Assembly: GCA_947579605.1 (NCBI GenBank) | Contig: OX388317.1 | Coordinates: 17,751,384-17,815,383, forward strand | Direction: 5' to 3' | Length of the DNA: 64,000 bases | Source: Athripsodes cinereus | Lineage: Eukaryota; Arthropoda; Insecta; Trichoptera; Leptoceridae | Shown: positions 13,001-24,944 of the stretch, piece after piece | Layout of the letters: the number at the start of each line of letters is the position of its first letter | Position numbering within the stretch: the first letter of the stretch is position 1 | Position numbers and translations under genes: made by a program | The notes under the pieces: generated by a model | Told to the model about the DNA's origin: nothing | Databases searched by the model: none | The model's input: only the letters and a program-made list of their open reading frames with translations

Positions 13001-13742
13001 CCCATACTCTCTTCAATATTTACCGCAGAATGCATAGCAATGAAAGAGGCACTGCTAAAAATCATCCATCTAAAAATAAGATTTTCAGTAATATACACTG
13101 ACTCACTTTCACTTCTTCAAAACCTTAAATCTAATGCGAAAAAGTGTAGTAAGACATCTTGCATTCTATGCCTCATGCATGGGATATGATATTGTTTTCT
13201 GTTGGATCCCGTCTCATATTGGAATATCCGGAAACGAAGCCGTTGACCGCCTGGCGAAATTGGCCTGCACAGGCGGGTGCTTGCCTAACGCATTTTCCCA
13301 ACCCACGGACGATTTCTTACCCACCATCATGAATCTCATAAGGTCGGAGTGGCACAGTTATTGGCAAATATCAGCAACCGGAATGTTCTATAAAAACATA
13401 CAAAAAAAGATTCCATGTCGTCCGTGGTTTGAAATTGAGACACAATCAAAATTGGACATTTCCCTCATTTCCAGAATGCGAATCGGACATTGTTTGGTTG
13501 CCACCCACTTAGCAAGGATCGGAGTTTTCTCCTCCCCTGAGTGCGAATGTGGTACCAATGAGGAATCTCTGGATCATGTATTTTTCGAGTGCCCCAAATA
13601 TGACAGATCAGAATTCATAGATAATCTCGTGGAGGAATGCATTACATACCCCCTCAATGTGCAATTTTTACTATCATTGAACTCAATAGAGGTGTATAAA
13701 TGTATGACAAAATTCCTCAAAGTAAATAATACAAATATTTAA
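10042..13742 (+). pseudogene. LINE ORF2: endonuclease, reverse transcriptase, RNase H
   Basis: Starts MVTNKTKTSF. The AP endonuclease is clear: NIIQWNSRS (residues 13-21), SETWL, GDFNAHS (~138) and SSDHFPI. Reverse transcriptase motifs follow: QLGFRKEKSCLDN, ADISSAYDNVD, GLPQGSVLSP and the catalytic YADD at 12017-12028. RNase H shows FTDGSK near 12920 and CWIPSHIGISGNE near 13200. A Cys-His motif, CECGTNEESLDHVFFECP, sits near the end. It is broken by a TGA at 11083-11085, a frame change between about 11400 and 11447, and another at about 13134. In life it would nick DNA and copy its RNA into the nick. Confidence 0.92.
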
Positions 13743-14012
13743 CTTTTTGAGTCACCTTGTTATTGAATTAGAATAGGTATAATTAGTTATAATAGGTAGC
13801 TGTGTGTTATTGTAAACAACAGCTGTGCGATGCGTCGAATGAAGTATTGTCATTATTATTTGCTACCCCGTCTTTGTATTAAGGTTCATTTTGCTGTGAA
13901 ACACCTCATTGTTGTTTTTTTTTAATACATATATCATTGTTAAAAACCCGTTGTTCCATATTGGCCTAAATCACTCGCAAACGAGTGGATGGCCTTGAGA
14001 AAAATAGAATAG
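13743..14012 (+). other. LINE 3' UTR
   Basis: Non-coding sequence from the ORF2 stop to the 3' target-site duplication. It ends AAAAATAGAATAG rather than in a long poly-A or a clean short tandem repeat. Confidence 0.6.
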
Positions 14013-14025
14013 AAGACTAGATTAA
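14013..14025. repeat. LINE target-site duplication, right
   Basis: AAGACTAGATTAA, matching 5973-5985. The palindromic MITE resumes immediately after it. Confidence 0.85.
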
Positions 14026-14173
14026 GATCGTGTTTAGTTTTGTCAAGAGTAACTCTGCAGATTTAAAACTTACTTTTTCCATACTAGCGTATCGAAACCG
14101 GTCGCAGACCTATATAAAAAAATCATAAGTGATAATTTAAATACATAGTGAATAAAACTCATTATCTAATCAT

Positions 14174-16972
14174 GTCGCGTAATTATCACATAGTTAATGC
14201 CAAAAACATCGAAAATATATTTAATAATATTTATGTATAAGACATTTTTGCTTTTTTGCACTTTTCCTCTTGGGAGCACAAATCGGAAAGAAGGCACCTC
14301 GTTCCATAACTATTTATCTCTTATTTTATGCAAAAAAACAAATTGTTTTCAGTTTTACTATATTTATTTATAAAAATAGTGACCAGGTTTCGACTTATGA
14401 AGTCATTGTCAAACTTTTTTGTTTGTAAATTATTGAAAACGTGACTCATTTTAATGAGATAAATACTGTATTTATTTAAAAAAAACTACACTAAAACCAC
14501 ATCAATCTTTTTTCAATCAATAAAGGTAGATTTATTTATTAAACGATGTCTTTGTCAAGAATATTTATTATTTTTTATTGTTCAACTGGATTTGTTATCG
14601 ATGTCTATGGATTCTTCTAATTGTTTATTTCCATATTTTTCTGCCGTACCTATACATAAGGTTATCCTATATTTATAATTTGATGATATCTAACTGGTTA
14701 ATATTATATTCATCTATATTTATTAATACCTTAATGTTCAGAATTTAATTGAAGAATGTATTAATTTAATATCAGTGACGGAAATGGAAAATTCAATTTT
14801 CTCTTAACTAGCTTTTGAAAACATGTTTCAGCCTGTGATGCTGAATGGTGATTGCTTTGTGCAAAAATCTAAGTTTAATAAAAACTGATCTAGTTTCGAT
14901 TTTCCTATCCACCCGTTTGACTTATCTCTTTGCTATTTTGTATGAAGCATTACCAAAGCAATTTACAAGGACAATATTATATTGCAGAGATATTTTAACA
15001 CGTAGTCATAAATTAATGTAGATAATATGTACTCGTATATGGAAACTTTCTCGCATGGATTATTCACAAGTATGGTACCGGGTGCACAGCTGAAAAATTC
15101 GAAGAAACGGTTCTTTTTGCAATCATATGATAATTTTGTTGTTTTAGTATGAAAAATCATTCCCGTATAGCATAAATTTCCGAGAAAACTAATAGGAAAA
15201 TGTTTAACATTAGTTCCTTTCACAGAAGGTTTTATAAATGAAAGTACATCGTATTTCATTAGAATATATTCTCAGTGCAGAGTGACTTTTTTAAGAATGT
15301 TCACATTATGTAAATTATTATGTAGATATATAATAAAACCTTAATATATCCAATACGAAAGTGAATCACTATGTAGAAATGTAAATATATTTTAATACCT
15401 CCGTTCTTTAAAGGAAATAAAAATGTTAATATAAATAATGATAGTTAGCTTTTACATCAAATTCTTTTAAAACAACAGTTGAAGTCGCAATTTATTACAA
15501 TATAACTTTTAAATTAAATTGAGATTATATTTAAACATGTTGTATTGAGAAAGCGAATATTAAATTTTGCAAATTAACTCTTTTGTGATATCTTTGACGA
15601 GAAAAATAAATTGAGATTTTATTCGTGAAAGGTTGGGTAGAGGTGGGTATTATTGGGTAAATAACGTATGTGTATTTTAATAACTAGAACCTTGTTTCCC
15701 ATTAAGAAATTAAATCATTGAATAATTTAACTTCATTTCTTAAAAATTAATTTCCATAATACACGAGTACTTAGTTACATTAGTTTTTAACCGCGAGAAT
15801 TTCACATACATATTATGCATAGTACTGCCACTTACTGTTTTATGATGTACAAGCTATCACTTTAAAGCTTAAGGTTCTGTATATAGAACTTATACATGAA
15901 GTAAATAATATGTACATAGTATTCTTCAACTAGTGCCATGAAACCTGGTGAATAAAGAAACGAGACTCCCTTTGAATGCTTTGAACTTTTATGTTGACAG
16001 TGTTATAAGTTAATTTCATACTGACAACATAAATAAATTAATGCTAACTTATGAATGGCTGCTTGTTCTCAAATTAATTGTGCAGATTAAATTTTAGAAT
16101 GTATGCTCTTTGAGCGTACATTGTATGTTTACACATATTTTCAAAAATACATTGAAGAAGAGTGTTTTACATTTTGCGATTAGCATTAATTACGTGGTAG
16201 CCAACTGCTCTTATAAAATTGACAATGCTTTATTGATTTTTATTGACATAAAAAACATAATATGTTGACTATATTTTGAATAAAACTTTTTTATGGTAAA
16301 TCTTCTATGATTAGTTTTTCGAAATGTTACAATTACGATAACCCAATCAACTCAATATACGAATGGGGGAGTATTGTTGAATAATATTAACAGTCCTATC
16401 ATTCGTTATACCAAAACATATTTTTTTAAGAAAAAGCAAGTGTAAAATCGAGTAAATCATTTTTTTATCACAGAAAAACCGGTTGAATCGATTCTTTTTA
16501 ATTAGTTTTAAAAAGTTTTACTATTAGTTTTCAAGCATAGGTACACAGGGAGTGAGTTCTTTGAGTAAATTAATTACTCAGCGCAAGTACGTAGTAGTAT
16601 CAAATGAAACTTATAAGTTAGAAGTCTCAATATTCTATTTTAACGCGATGGCAGAATTACCCTCCACACTTCTTAGCATTGTACAACCAGATAAGTCTTC
16701 ATTTGATTTATTTATTTTATTTTCATTGTACATTGCTTACACTATTTCAAATCAAAACAAAATATCACAAAAAAAATAAGTACCTAAGACAATTCAGTCA
16801 TGATCACACAAAAACTTAACAGTCTAACACTGGGGAAAATTGGCCTACAGGATATCAAAGGATAAGACTTAAAACGTGGGTTCAAAATACCAGCATTGTG
16901 CCTGTATTGCCTTATGCGTGTTTGAAATGTTTCAAAGGAATGAATTTGGTCCCTAATACTACTATACAATCA
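14174..16972. other. AT-rich DNA with one hammerhead-like hairpin
   Basis: No gene is supported. The notable item is on the minus strand at 14412-14386: TTGACAAT, a GACTT/AAGTC stem and GAAACC, the same layout as the cores of the fold-back repeats. The rest of the stretch is AT-rich and unassigned. Confidence 0.45.
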
Positions 16973-17265
16973 CTTCATATCCCACAAGTTGGGTAGCCAG
17001 AGGAACAACTGCAAGCAATAAATATTTATGTTGTCCTCTCCATGTCATTTAAAAATTACATTCAATATAGATAATAATAATAATAATAATAATAAAAATC
17101 TTTATTGCACAAAAAAACAAACATTATTAAAATATAAATATTGTAGAACCAGACAAATAAATTTGTGCAATGGGCGAGATAGATCGCATGCCTCATCGCT
17201 GAATTGTAGATGTCCTATACGCGAGATTATACGAATGCTTGCCCTTTACAGGACATTCGAAACTT
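16973..17265 (-). repeat. Family R repeat, split copy
   Basis: 16973-17055 matches the 3' part of family R (CCCACAAGTTGGGTAGCCAG read on the plus strand). 17180-17265 matches its middle (GCCTCATCGCTGAATT, CCCTTTACAGGACATTCGAA). Between them (about 17063-17165) lies an (ATA)n run and AAAAATCTTTATTGCAC, which looks like the 3' end of an inserted retroelement. Confidence 0.6.
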
Positions 17266-17302
17266 CGTCTTTGTACTTATACTATCGGCATTATATTATT
17301 TT

Positions 17303-17602
17303 GAATTGCATGGAATAACCAATGGACTATGTACTACAATAGTATAGTTATCATATTACGCTAGATAATATCTAAGATAAATGGTAATGATCGCTATAGT
17401 GAATTGCATGGAATAACCAATGGACTATGTACTACTATTTACTTATCATCTTACGTTTGATAATATCTAAGATAAATGGTAATGATCGCTATAGAGAATT
17501 GCATGGAATAACCAATGGACTATGTACTACTATTATGTAAGTTATCATTTTACGTTTGATAATATCTAAGATAAATGGAAATGATCGCTATAGTGAATTG
17601 CA
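17303..17602. repeat. ~97 bp tandem repeat, three copies
   Basis: Units start at 17303, 17401 and 17496, each with GAATTGCATGGAATAACCAA, then GACTATGTACTAC, GATAATATCTAAGATAAATG and ATGATCGCTATAG. A fourth copy is cut after GAATTGCAT. Unit lengths are 98, 95 and 98 bp. Confidence 0.9.
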
Positions 17603-18479
17603 TAATAATTTGTTTAAAATAGGACTAAACTATATACATATTTTTCATTTCAGTATTTTAATAATTAAGATACTATTTGCTTGACAACCAAGGACGGTAT
17701 TATATCACTATCATTCAGGAGCAAGTTGAAGACATTGCTCTTACAACACAGTTTCCCGTGCCCTTGAGATGGATACTGCATTAAATGGCGCCGAATATAT
17801 CATCCAACATACATATGTATGTATATACATCGTCAGTAAAATATTCTACAGCTTATGAGTTTTGCAGTTTACGCAGCCATATAATATATGCTTTACTTTA
17901 TTAGTTATCGAGGGTTCATAGAGTATCGCGTATAAGTAATTTTCAATATGGGACATTAAAAATAGCAATTCATTTATTTAATATGTTATTTTCTTTCTTT
18001 AATATTCTTTCTAATATTTGCACGCAGGATATACATGTAATATATGCATTTAATCTACTGCTATTTCGTTTTTAGATGATCTCGTAGATAGAAACAGTTG
18101 CATAAATAAATGGCATCTACATATAAGTTGTGACTTGAAGAAAAGCTATGAAAATATTTATCAAGTTTTTGTAATTTTGCAAAGATTTTCATTTACGCTG
18201 GTGATGATAAGTGAAAAACCACAAATATTAAATCCCGCGAAAAGTTTGCACCAGGAGATACAATATTGTCACATTGTTTACATTGTTCTCTTAAAACAAG
18301 TTTTTAAAATATTTATTTATATCCTCAAGCTTTGTTCCATGTGGGATAGGTAAAGAGAACCGAACGTTTTTTTGGTCTATACTCAAAACTTCTTTTGTTT
18401 CATTCAAATTCATCCAATTTCTTTTAAAAACCCGCCGATTGCTTGTAATCAACACACGACCAATCTCGATACTTATCGT
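17603..18479. other. Unassigned AT-rich DNA
   Basis: I see no gene, long inverted repeat or recognised mobile-element motif here. Confidence 0.4.
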
Positions 18480-18905
18480 GGTCAAATTAAGTAGTTCTCA
18501 AATGCCTGCACTTTTTCACACACCCTCTTCGTCATCGTTCATTGGCTCCATATCTACAAACTATCGCAATCTATCATCAATTTATATGCATTTTACACAC
18601 AACATTTTTCTCCCATCTGCTCATTCTCCCGATATCCTCATTCTTTACTCAACTTCGTAACGTTTTATCAACAATTCTTCTTCGTAGTATTTATGTCACA
18701 TTCATCCTTCTGCAACCACCTCCATGTTTTTCTTACATGATTAAGTTTCGGTATCAGAATGGTATTGTTCACCAGCATTTTTTCCATGTTCAACACATTC
18801 CTGTTGCTCACAATGATATCAAAGTACGCTATTCACTTTAGTACCGGTCACTTTTGTTCTTTTGATGTTCTTACCGCATCTCCCATCCTTCGCAAACAAA
18901 CAAAC
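18480..18905 (-). pseudogene. LINE family A ORF2 fragment, minus strand
   Basis: Read on the minus strand it gives LFAKDGRCGKNIKRTKV followed by a region corresponding to the family A stretch LFARDGRCDKDIERRKVAG at about 56840-56900. Downstream matches are heavily mutated. It is part of the region after the catalytic core of the reverse transcriptase. Confidence 0.65.
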
Positions 18906-19324
18906 GCAAAATATAATTATATAGAGATATATTGTGTGTATATATACATATGTTTGTATGAAAACCACACAGTATATTAAGCAACAATTTATGCGAAACA
19001 AAATTCCAGCAACCTGAAGCTTTATGAACTCTGACTTTATTAGTTGAAATTCTAACGTCAACACCACTGTTGCCAAGACTTAAAACTTTTTAGCTAGCTA
19101 GAAAATTAACAGTGTTATAAGAAATATGTTGAAATACGGAGAATTAAATATTGTATTCCAACAATAGATTTAATAATGTTTGCTTTGTTTTGCAAAATGA
19201 AGAAGAAAAGTATAATAAACTGCTTGTTTCGTGCAAGGTCTTGACAATACTCACAAACGAACTATATGCTCCACTTTTTATATAAGATATTCTTTTTTTG
19301 AAAAAAACACACTCACTCACTCAT

Positions 19325-19645
19325 CGCCCTCAACGCTCCTCTCGGAAGCATAGGGCAGAAACCAGCCTCCTCCATTCAGAGCATCTCTGCGCCAATTGCG
19401 TCACCTCTTTTCACGACATTCCATGCGCTCTGATGTCGTTGTCATAGGAACGGTGTATTGTGAAAGAGGGACGCCAGGGCCGACGGAACCCTTGCGGACG
19501 GAAGAACAGCGCTCTTTTTGGACAACTATCATTGGGCATTCTCAGAACATGTCCCAGCCAGGACCATCGTCTCTCCTGTATTACGGAGATTACAGATCTC
19601 TGCCGGGTGCGCCGGCGCAAAGACACAATTCTATTTAAATTTTGT
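19325..19645 (-). pseudogene. LINE ORF2 C-terminus, second LINE type
   Basis: On the minus strand it encodes RRTRQRSVISVIQERRWSWL, then GHVLRMPNDSCPKRAL, RRPWRPSFTI and, in another frame, EVTQLAQRCSEWRRLVSALC. The RRW.WLGHVLRM and final WRR.V.ALC signatures are typical of LINE ORF2 C-terminal regions. The sequence differs from family A. The same segment recurs, broken, at 24945-25580. Confidence 0.75.
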
Positions 19646-19769
19646 GCAAATATAATATGCAAAAAAATGAAAATTTACACGATTGTTCGAAATTTTCATA
19701 CACCTGTCTTTTACTGGGCATTCAAAAACTTACTGGAAGGAGTGGGATACCTTTTCCTTGCCAGGTAAT

Positions 19770-20880
19770 CCACGGCCAATTTCTTTTTATTAAAAAAAAA
19801 ACATTTTTTCCGTATATTTTCTTAATAAAATTATTGACTGAAATATAAATCTTACATTTATACATTGATCTTATTTTTACTCAATAGAAATCAAATTTGA
19901 TTCACATGTTTCAAATGAAATACATAGTATTCAAACGAGTGACAGAAAATTCAAATTTCATCTTCAAAGTCAGTCCCTCAATGCTGAGGATTGTGACCAC
20001 CATGACCCCAACCAAGCGACAAGCTTCTCCACAAAAATTCAAATTCAAATTATAGGTTGCAAAAAAATACTGAGATGAGATGAGCATACAGAATAACCGA
20101 CTGGGTGACTAAATGTGAGCGACCACTTCATAAAGTTTGTGCGACCATAAAGCTGCTTATGTGTACAAGATGACTTGCTTACAAAACTGTTATTTAAATT
20201 TAGCTACCATTGTAATATCCACGAATGACTAAAATATCCGGGAGATTCAAATTGAAACCAAAATACCGTTAGAAAATACATTCAAGTTCCTTTGTTTAGA
20301 TTCTGTGGTTTGTCGTCTCCAACTTACTTGACCTGGTTACACAACATTCAGCTGTAGTGCTATTGGCTGAGACTATTATGAAAAAAATGACAATTTCCTA
20401 AAAGAAAAAAAATGGCACCACCAATCTTATTCATATTAAGGTTGAGTCGTATCATTTTGCCAACAAATACCTACTAAAAAAAGTTTAGTGCACATTTTCC
20501 CATTTTAAATTCTAATTTTATTTTAAAATGAAATTTACTGCATTCGATATTTGTTTTTGTAATGAAAATTTACTCGCCAGCCTTGTTGCAAAGTTTTACC
20601 GTTGTTTATCGATTAAATGTTATTGCAGTCTCTATATCAGAAGTTAGAACATCGGTGACACTTTACTAGAATATCGACTATTGTTTTTTAATAAATTAAT
20701 ATTTGAGTTTGTTTGTAGGTTATTTATTTTATTGTTAATAATCATAATTGGTTGCATCTTTATTGAACAAGGATCAATAAATATAATACGTACTTTGTAC
20801 AATGTACAGAAAATGTCTGGCTTATAATTTTCATTGTTGTTGGTTTTTTACAACTAACCAATCTTTCATCACAAGTGAGA
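19770..20880. other. Unassigned AT-rich DNA
   Basis: No supported gene or repeat was identified. Confidence 0.4.
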
Positions 20881-20884
20881 TTAA

Positions 20885-21100
20885 AGGGCGGCTAAAGGCA
20901 TTCTGCAGGGTATACCCAAGGGCAGAAGACCGTTACCAAGACAAAGATTGTTGGATAACATCAACCGAGATCTAGAGGAGCTAAATGCTGAAGACTATTG
21001 GCAGTCCATTGCTTAAGATAGAAAGGCTTGGAAATCTAATCCAGGCAAAGGTCCTGCAAGGGCTGTTCGGCCAACGGAAATAGTAGCAGTAGTAGCATAG
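20885..21100 (+). pseudogene. LINE ORF2 C-terminal fragment, third type
   Basis: The frame from 20891 reads KGILQGIPKGRRPLPRQRLL, DNINRDLEELNAEDYWQSIA, a TAA stop, then DRKAW. This fits the G.R..GRPR.RWLDN...DL......W...A.DR..W pattern at the end of many LINE ORF2 proteins. The stop replaces the residue expected between A and DR. A short CAG/TAG-rich tail follows (GTAGCAGTAGTAGCATAG). Confidence 0.7.
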
Positions 21101-21349
21101 TTTTTAATATTGTTTTTTCACCAATGGCGACAGAATATGTGTCTGACAATAATGCATGGGACCGCAAGTCCGGATATCTTTCATTCACAATAAACTGTTT
21201 CAGTGTAATGACATAAATCAAAATTCTAGGAATGTCGTGGGAAGAGGTGAATCACTTGGCATAAAAAACGATCCGAATGGAGGAGGATGGTCTGTGCCCT
21301 GTGTTTCCGGGAGGAACGTTGAATGACGAATGATTTTTTTTAAATTCTT

Positions 21350-21463
21350 TACTGTACATTGATTACAAAAAAATCCATAGAAGGTATACATACAAATTTA
21401 ATAAAATCAATATACAGATGGTGAGTTTATCAGAAAGGCTCGATCTCTTCCAACTAACTCAAA
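21350..21463 (+). repeat. Dispersed repeat, copy 2 (CTTCCAACTAAC tail)
   Basis: TACTGTACATTGATTAC, GGTGAGTTTATCAG, GGCTCGATCTCTTCCAACTA are in the same order as at 2311-2406 and 54860-54966. Confidence 0.65.
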
Positions 21464-21950
21464 TGATGATGATGAATGCGTGTGAACTTCATTCTTATAC
21501 GTGTCGACATTATATTGACTAATGGGTAGGAATTGCTCTTTTTTTTCATCTACCAAAATATCTCCCGAATAGGATAATCAGTTTTTATAACCGTTCAAGT
21601 TTGCCTTGACCCTTTCGATAAAAATAAAACATTAAAGATAGATAGCACGCTTCATTCCTTAGTCTAAGTTATCAAATATCTCATTACTCAGAATGCATAA
21701 CTATGTGTAAGCCATAAAACTTTGGGTGTATTTTAGAAAAGTATGACAACGGGTTTTAAATGCTAGTATAAAAATCAAAAATAGCGTGTTCAATAATATC
21801 ATATTCTCTATTGTATATCTATTTTTTTTATTATTTTGTTATACCTATAACAATATTACTGAACATAAACAGACAATACTTTTGTATGAATGCGTTGTAT
21901 TGCAGAATATTGCTCTACGGTTTTATTTCTACTTCTTCGTTGTATAAGAT

Positions 21951-22208
21951 ATCTGTACCTGAGAGCCATTAGGACTTAAGTGCATTTTTGACAAAAATGC
22001 CAAAGTTACGAAAAAAGCGAAAATAACACATAAGTCGTGAATCTTAAGAACAGAAATGCTTAGGGTCTATACTATAGGGTCTATGCAATAAGCTGTATAT
22101 ACTATATACATCTTATTACTAGTAAAATGTCGAGATTTTTTCGATTAAAAAATTGAATTCGAAAATTGCATTTTAGTACTTAAGACTAAATGGCTCTCAG
22201 GTACAGAT
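21951..22208. mobile_element. MITE with ~40 bp terminal inverted repeats
   Basis: It starts ATCTGTACCTGAGAGCCATT and runs through GACTTAAG.GCATTTT. It ends with the reverse complement, AAATGGCTCTCAGGTACAGAT. Length is 258 bp and there is no coding frame. Superfamily not assigned. Confidence 0.8.
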
Positions 22209-22344
22209 TATAATATTGCCATCTGATATTATGAGAATAAAAATAAAACATCATTAGATATAACAAACATGTTTTATTTTATAACATAGGTATTTTTTTA
22301 AATATATACGTGCTAAGATTTCGTTTTCATGACTTATGCACAGT

Positions 22345-22830
22345 TAGTGTTGTGGAATTCTCAAGAAAGAATTTCTCGAAGTGGAGAATTTTCGGATATT
22401 TTTTTTAATTTTTTATTTAACAGTATAATAATAATAAATACTTTATTCAATCAATCAATGTACAAATGTTGAGACAATTTATCACCAATATGGCTACAAT
22501 TCATTATGTTAGGTACCTACATAGAAAAAGTGCTAATAACTTATGAAAAATCTTGATGTTTGATACCCCACATGCCCATATTTAAGTTAAAAAAAAATTG
22601 CAGGTACGTACCTGGAAAAAAAGTGTTCATAACCTCTGATTTGGGCCTTTATCAGCCTCACAAATTTTTGGATCAATCAGGTTGGCTGCGAAGTGTACTG
22701 GGCGAAAGGTCATAATACCACTAAGAAAAATTATGGAGAGAAATTTCTCTTCCATCAGAGGAGAAATTCTCGGAGAAATTTCTCGTTCTTGAGAAATTTC
22801 TTTGGAAATTTTTCTCTGCTCACATCACTA
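22345..22830. mobile_element. hAT-like MITE with 8 bp target duplication
   Basis: TGCACAGT flanks both sides (22337-22344 and 22831-22838). The ends are TAGTGTTGTG and the reverse complement of TAGTGATGTG, matching at 9 of 10 positions. An 8 bp duplication with TAGNG ends is characteristic of hAT transposons. The interior (486 bp in total) has repeated GAGAAATTTCTC palindromes near the right end and a fragment near 22425-22510 (TACTTTATTCAATCAATC) shared with 34540-34630. Confidence 0.85.
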
Positions 22831-23053
22831 TGCACAGTGAACAAATTGTATAACAGTCAATAAAAGCGATAATTTTCAACCATATTTCTGAGTATGCACA
22901 AATTTTGATTTTTAAATATATATTTTATGATAAGTGACATACGCCACTTATCCTGAGTGTCTTAAATTTTATTGGATTTTCAATTATTAATAAAAACATG
23001 GACAATATTGTATAATACGAAATTTCAAAGCTTTACAAAAATACTTTATTTAA

Positions 23054-23298
23054 TTATTTAGTTTGATTAAATTAAATTAAAACACTGACTTTCACTTATA
23101 TATTTTCACTTATATAAGTGACTTTCACTTATCACTTAAGTATTATATATTTTCGAAAAGCTTTTCGGACTACGTCCATCCTCAGTGAAAAAATACTTAA
23201 AACTCTTTTACTTAAAACGCTAATAAGCTTTTTGAAAATATATACAATACTTTAAGTGAAAAACACAGTGTTTTAATTTAATTTAGCCAAACTAAATA
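23054..23298. repeat. Fold-back repeat with hammerhead-like core
   Basis: The outer arms TTATTTAGTTTGATTAAATT...AAAACACTG and CAGTGTTTTAATTTAATTTA...AACTAAATAA pair. On the minus strand at 23185-23161 lies CTGAGGAT, a GGAC/GTCC stem and GAAAAG. This is the copy in which every position of the hammerhead CTGANGA string is met. Confidence 0.8.
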
Positions 23299-24940
23299 AT
23301 AAATTATGACGAACTTTCATAATGTATGCTCTTGGAAAATAAATAAAATAGGTACTTATTTTACTTCTTCTCTCAAAGCAAACATGAACTCACAATCATC
23401 CTGATCCATTATATATTCAAATATAATTATCAAAGTATGGAAAAATGCTTGAGTAGGTGGCTACCCTTTTTATAAAATCCCTGATGCACCCTTGTCTCAA
23501 AGCATTAGATTAATCAATGGATTAACCAGTAAACAATATCAATTGATTTAAAATAAAATAAATAATCCTTTTAAACAGGGTGCGATGGCTGTAAGGTTTT
23601 TATTTTCTAAGTGAAGCAGAAATAATCAACACAGATGCACTGAAAACCAGATGAAAAATCCAGTTAGATTCTATGAAATATAAAAAGAACACTTTATTAC
23701 ATTATATTTCATTTCTATGGCTTAAGTAGAATTTATTTGAGTGTCTGAAAATCCTTTTGAAATGAAAAACGTTATTTGGCTCGAATGAAATAAGATATGT
23801 AGGTACTTTATTGTTCCCTCTTAGATGACCCAATATTATACGTGTATATTCTGGTGAAAGATATGGTCAATGAACTATTCATGTAATAGTAGAAAACAAT
23901 CTATATGCATGAGATATCTTAAAATTGCCTCTTTTAGAGACACATAAAAGAAGAAAACGAAGACCTTCTGGTATACGATGGAGTAAAAGTAAGGTGATGG
24001 AAAAAAATTATTACATTGGTGCACAAGTAGTAAAATCCCATAATTGGATACATAAAAAAACAAGTGTTTACTTCTTCTATGAATTTTTACTAAAGGGAAA
24101 CACGTATTTCAAAAATCATTTATTATGAATCGTTTGATGACGTAACAAGTAGAAAGATGGTTTTGTGATAGTAAAAAAACCATAGTAGAAGAAAACAGTT
24201 TGTTAATTCAGTGATGGAAGTTAAAATTAGGTTAGAGATTTTAGTTTGAAATCTCCATGAAATCTTTCAAGGATTCAAAAATGATTCGTATTAAATCATA
24301 CTTTTTTTATCTACATAGGTATACTTCGTTGCACGTTATCTACACCTTACATAAAGTTTATGAATAGGGTAAGGTATTTTGCTGTTAGTTTGTGTTCATT
24401 AATTATTGTGTATGAAACGTTTATCGTTTACCTGCAATCTTCTGTTTGTTCATTACATAATTATATTGTTTTGTCGATATTCTTAAATTCCCTGAATATT
24501 TTAGAAGTTGGAGAACTGCTATTATTCTATATTTTTGTAGGGCAAAACTGCCGGACTTACTCTGGGTTTTCATGGGACAAAATCATCTCTATTTTTAAAA
24601 GTTGTTTGAAAGGTTTAAAATTATTCAGATAGGTTTTGAAGCGAAGAGAGACTCAATTCGCACCTGTATATCTCGGGAGTTGTAGACACCTATTTATCCG
24701 CACATATAAACTAAAGTTGTCATCATTGGTGGCATGTCTAAAGGGCTAGCCAGCAATTCACCGTCGTAAGATTCGTTTAAACTACTACTCTTTTTTTAAA
24801 TAAATTTCCTTACCTTTTGGAGGTAAGTATGTAAATTTAAAAAAAACGACATAAATGAATAGAAAAGAAACAAAAGTAGGACAAGAATAACACAAATGGT
24901 AATAAAACATAAATGAATAAATTAATTTTTTGTACAGAAT
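23299..24940. other. Unassigned AT-rich DNA
   Basis: Short open frames on both strands lack any recognisable domain. No repeat structure was found. Confidence 0.4.
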
Positions 24941-24944
24941 CTCT

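Larger units (their letters stand above)
5986..14012 (+). mobile_element. I-type non-LTR retrotransposon, near full length but decayed
   Basis: About 8.0 kb including a 2.6 kb later insertion, so the LINE itself is ~5.4 kb. Order: 5' UTR (5986-6210), ORF1 with zinc knuckles (6211-10067, interrupted), ORF2 with AP endonuclease, reverse transcriptase and RNase H (10042-13742), then a 3' UTR of 270 bp. It is flanked by a 13 bp duplication. An RNase H domain in ORF2 and a CCHC ORF1 point to the I group; exact clade placement is an inference. Stops and frameshifts show that it is dead. Confidence 0.9.
5805..14060. mobile_element. Palindromic MITE, copy 1, split by a LINE
   Basis: The left part (5805-5985) starts GCAGGGCTACTCTTGACAAA and includes the internal palindrome around ATCATACGACGCACGAAG. 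The right end (to 14060) is GATTAAGATCGTGTTTAG...AGTAACTCTGC, the reverse complement of the start. An uninterrupted copy of ~200 bp sits at 55141-55338 and shows what this element was before the LINE entered. Confidence 0.85.
5700..14173. mobile_element. Long-TIR element interrupted by nested insertions
   Basis: The left arm 5700-5793 (ATGATTAGATAATGAG...GGTCTGCGACCGGTTTCGAT) is repeated as its reverse complement at about 14080-14173, roughly 94 bp with few mismatches. The inner edges are TATCGAAACCGG-type hairpins. Almost everything between the arms is younger insertions (a palindromic MITE, then a LINE, then another element), so the original element was only a few hundred bases. Superfamily unknown. 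Confidence 0.8.

Noticed and set aside
14080..14173. A second hammerhead-like core at the right arm of the long-TIR element
   Set aside because: The stem ATAC/GTAT and GAAACC are present, but the first half of the core is TTTTTCC, so only half of the motif is met.
19396..19768. Plus-strand frames of 80-102 codons
   Set aside because: They are antisense shadows of the minus-strand LINE ORF2 tail.
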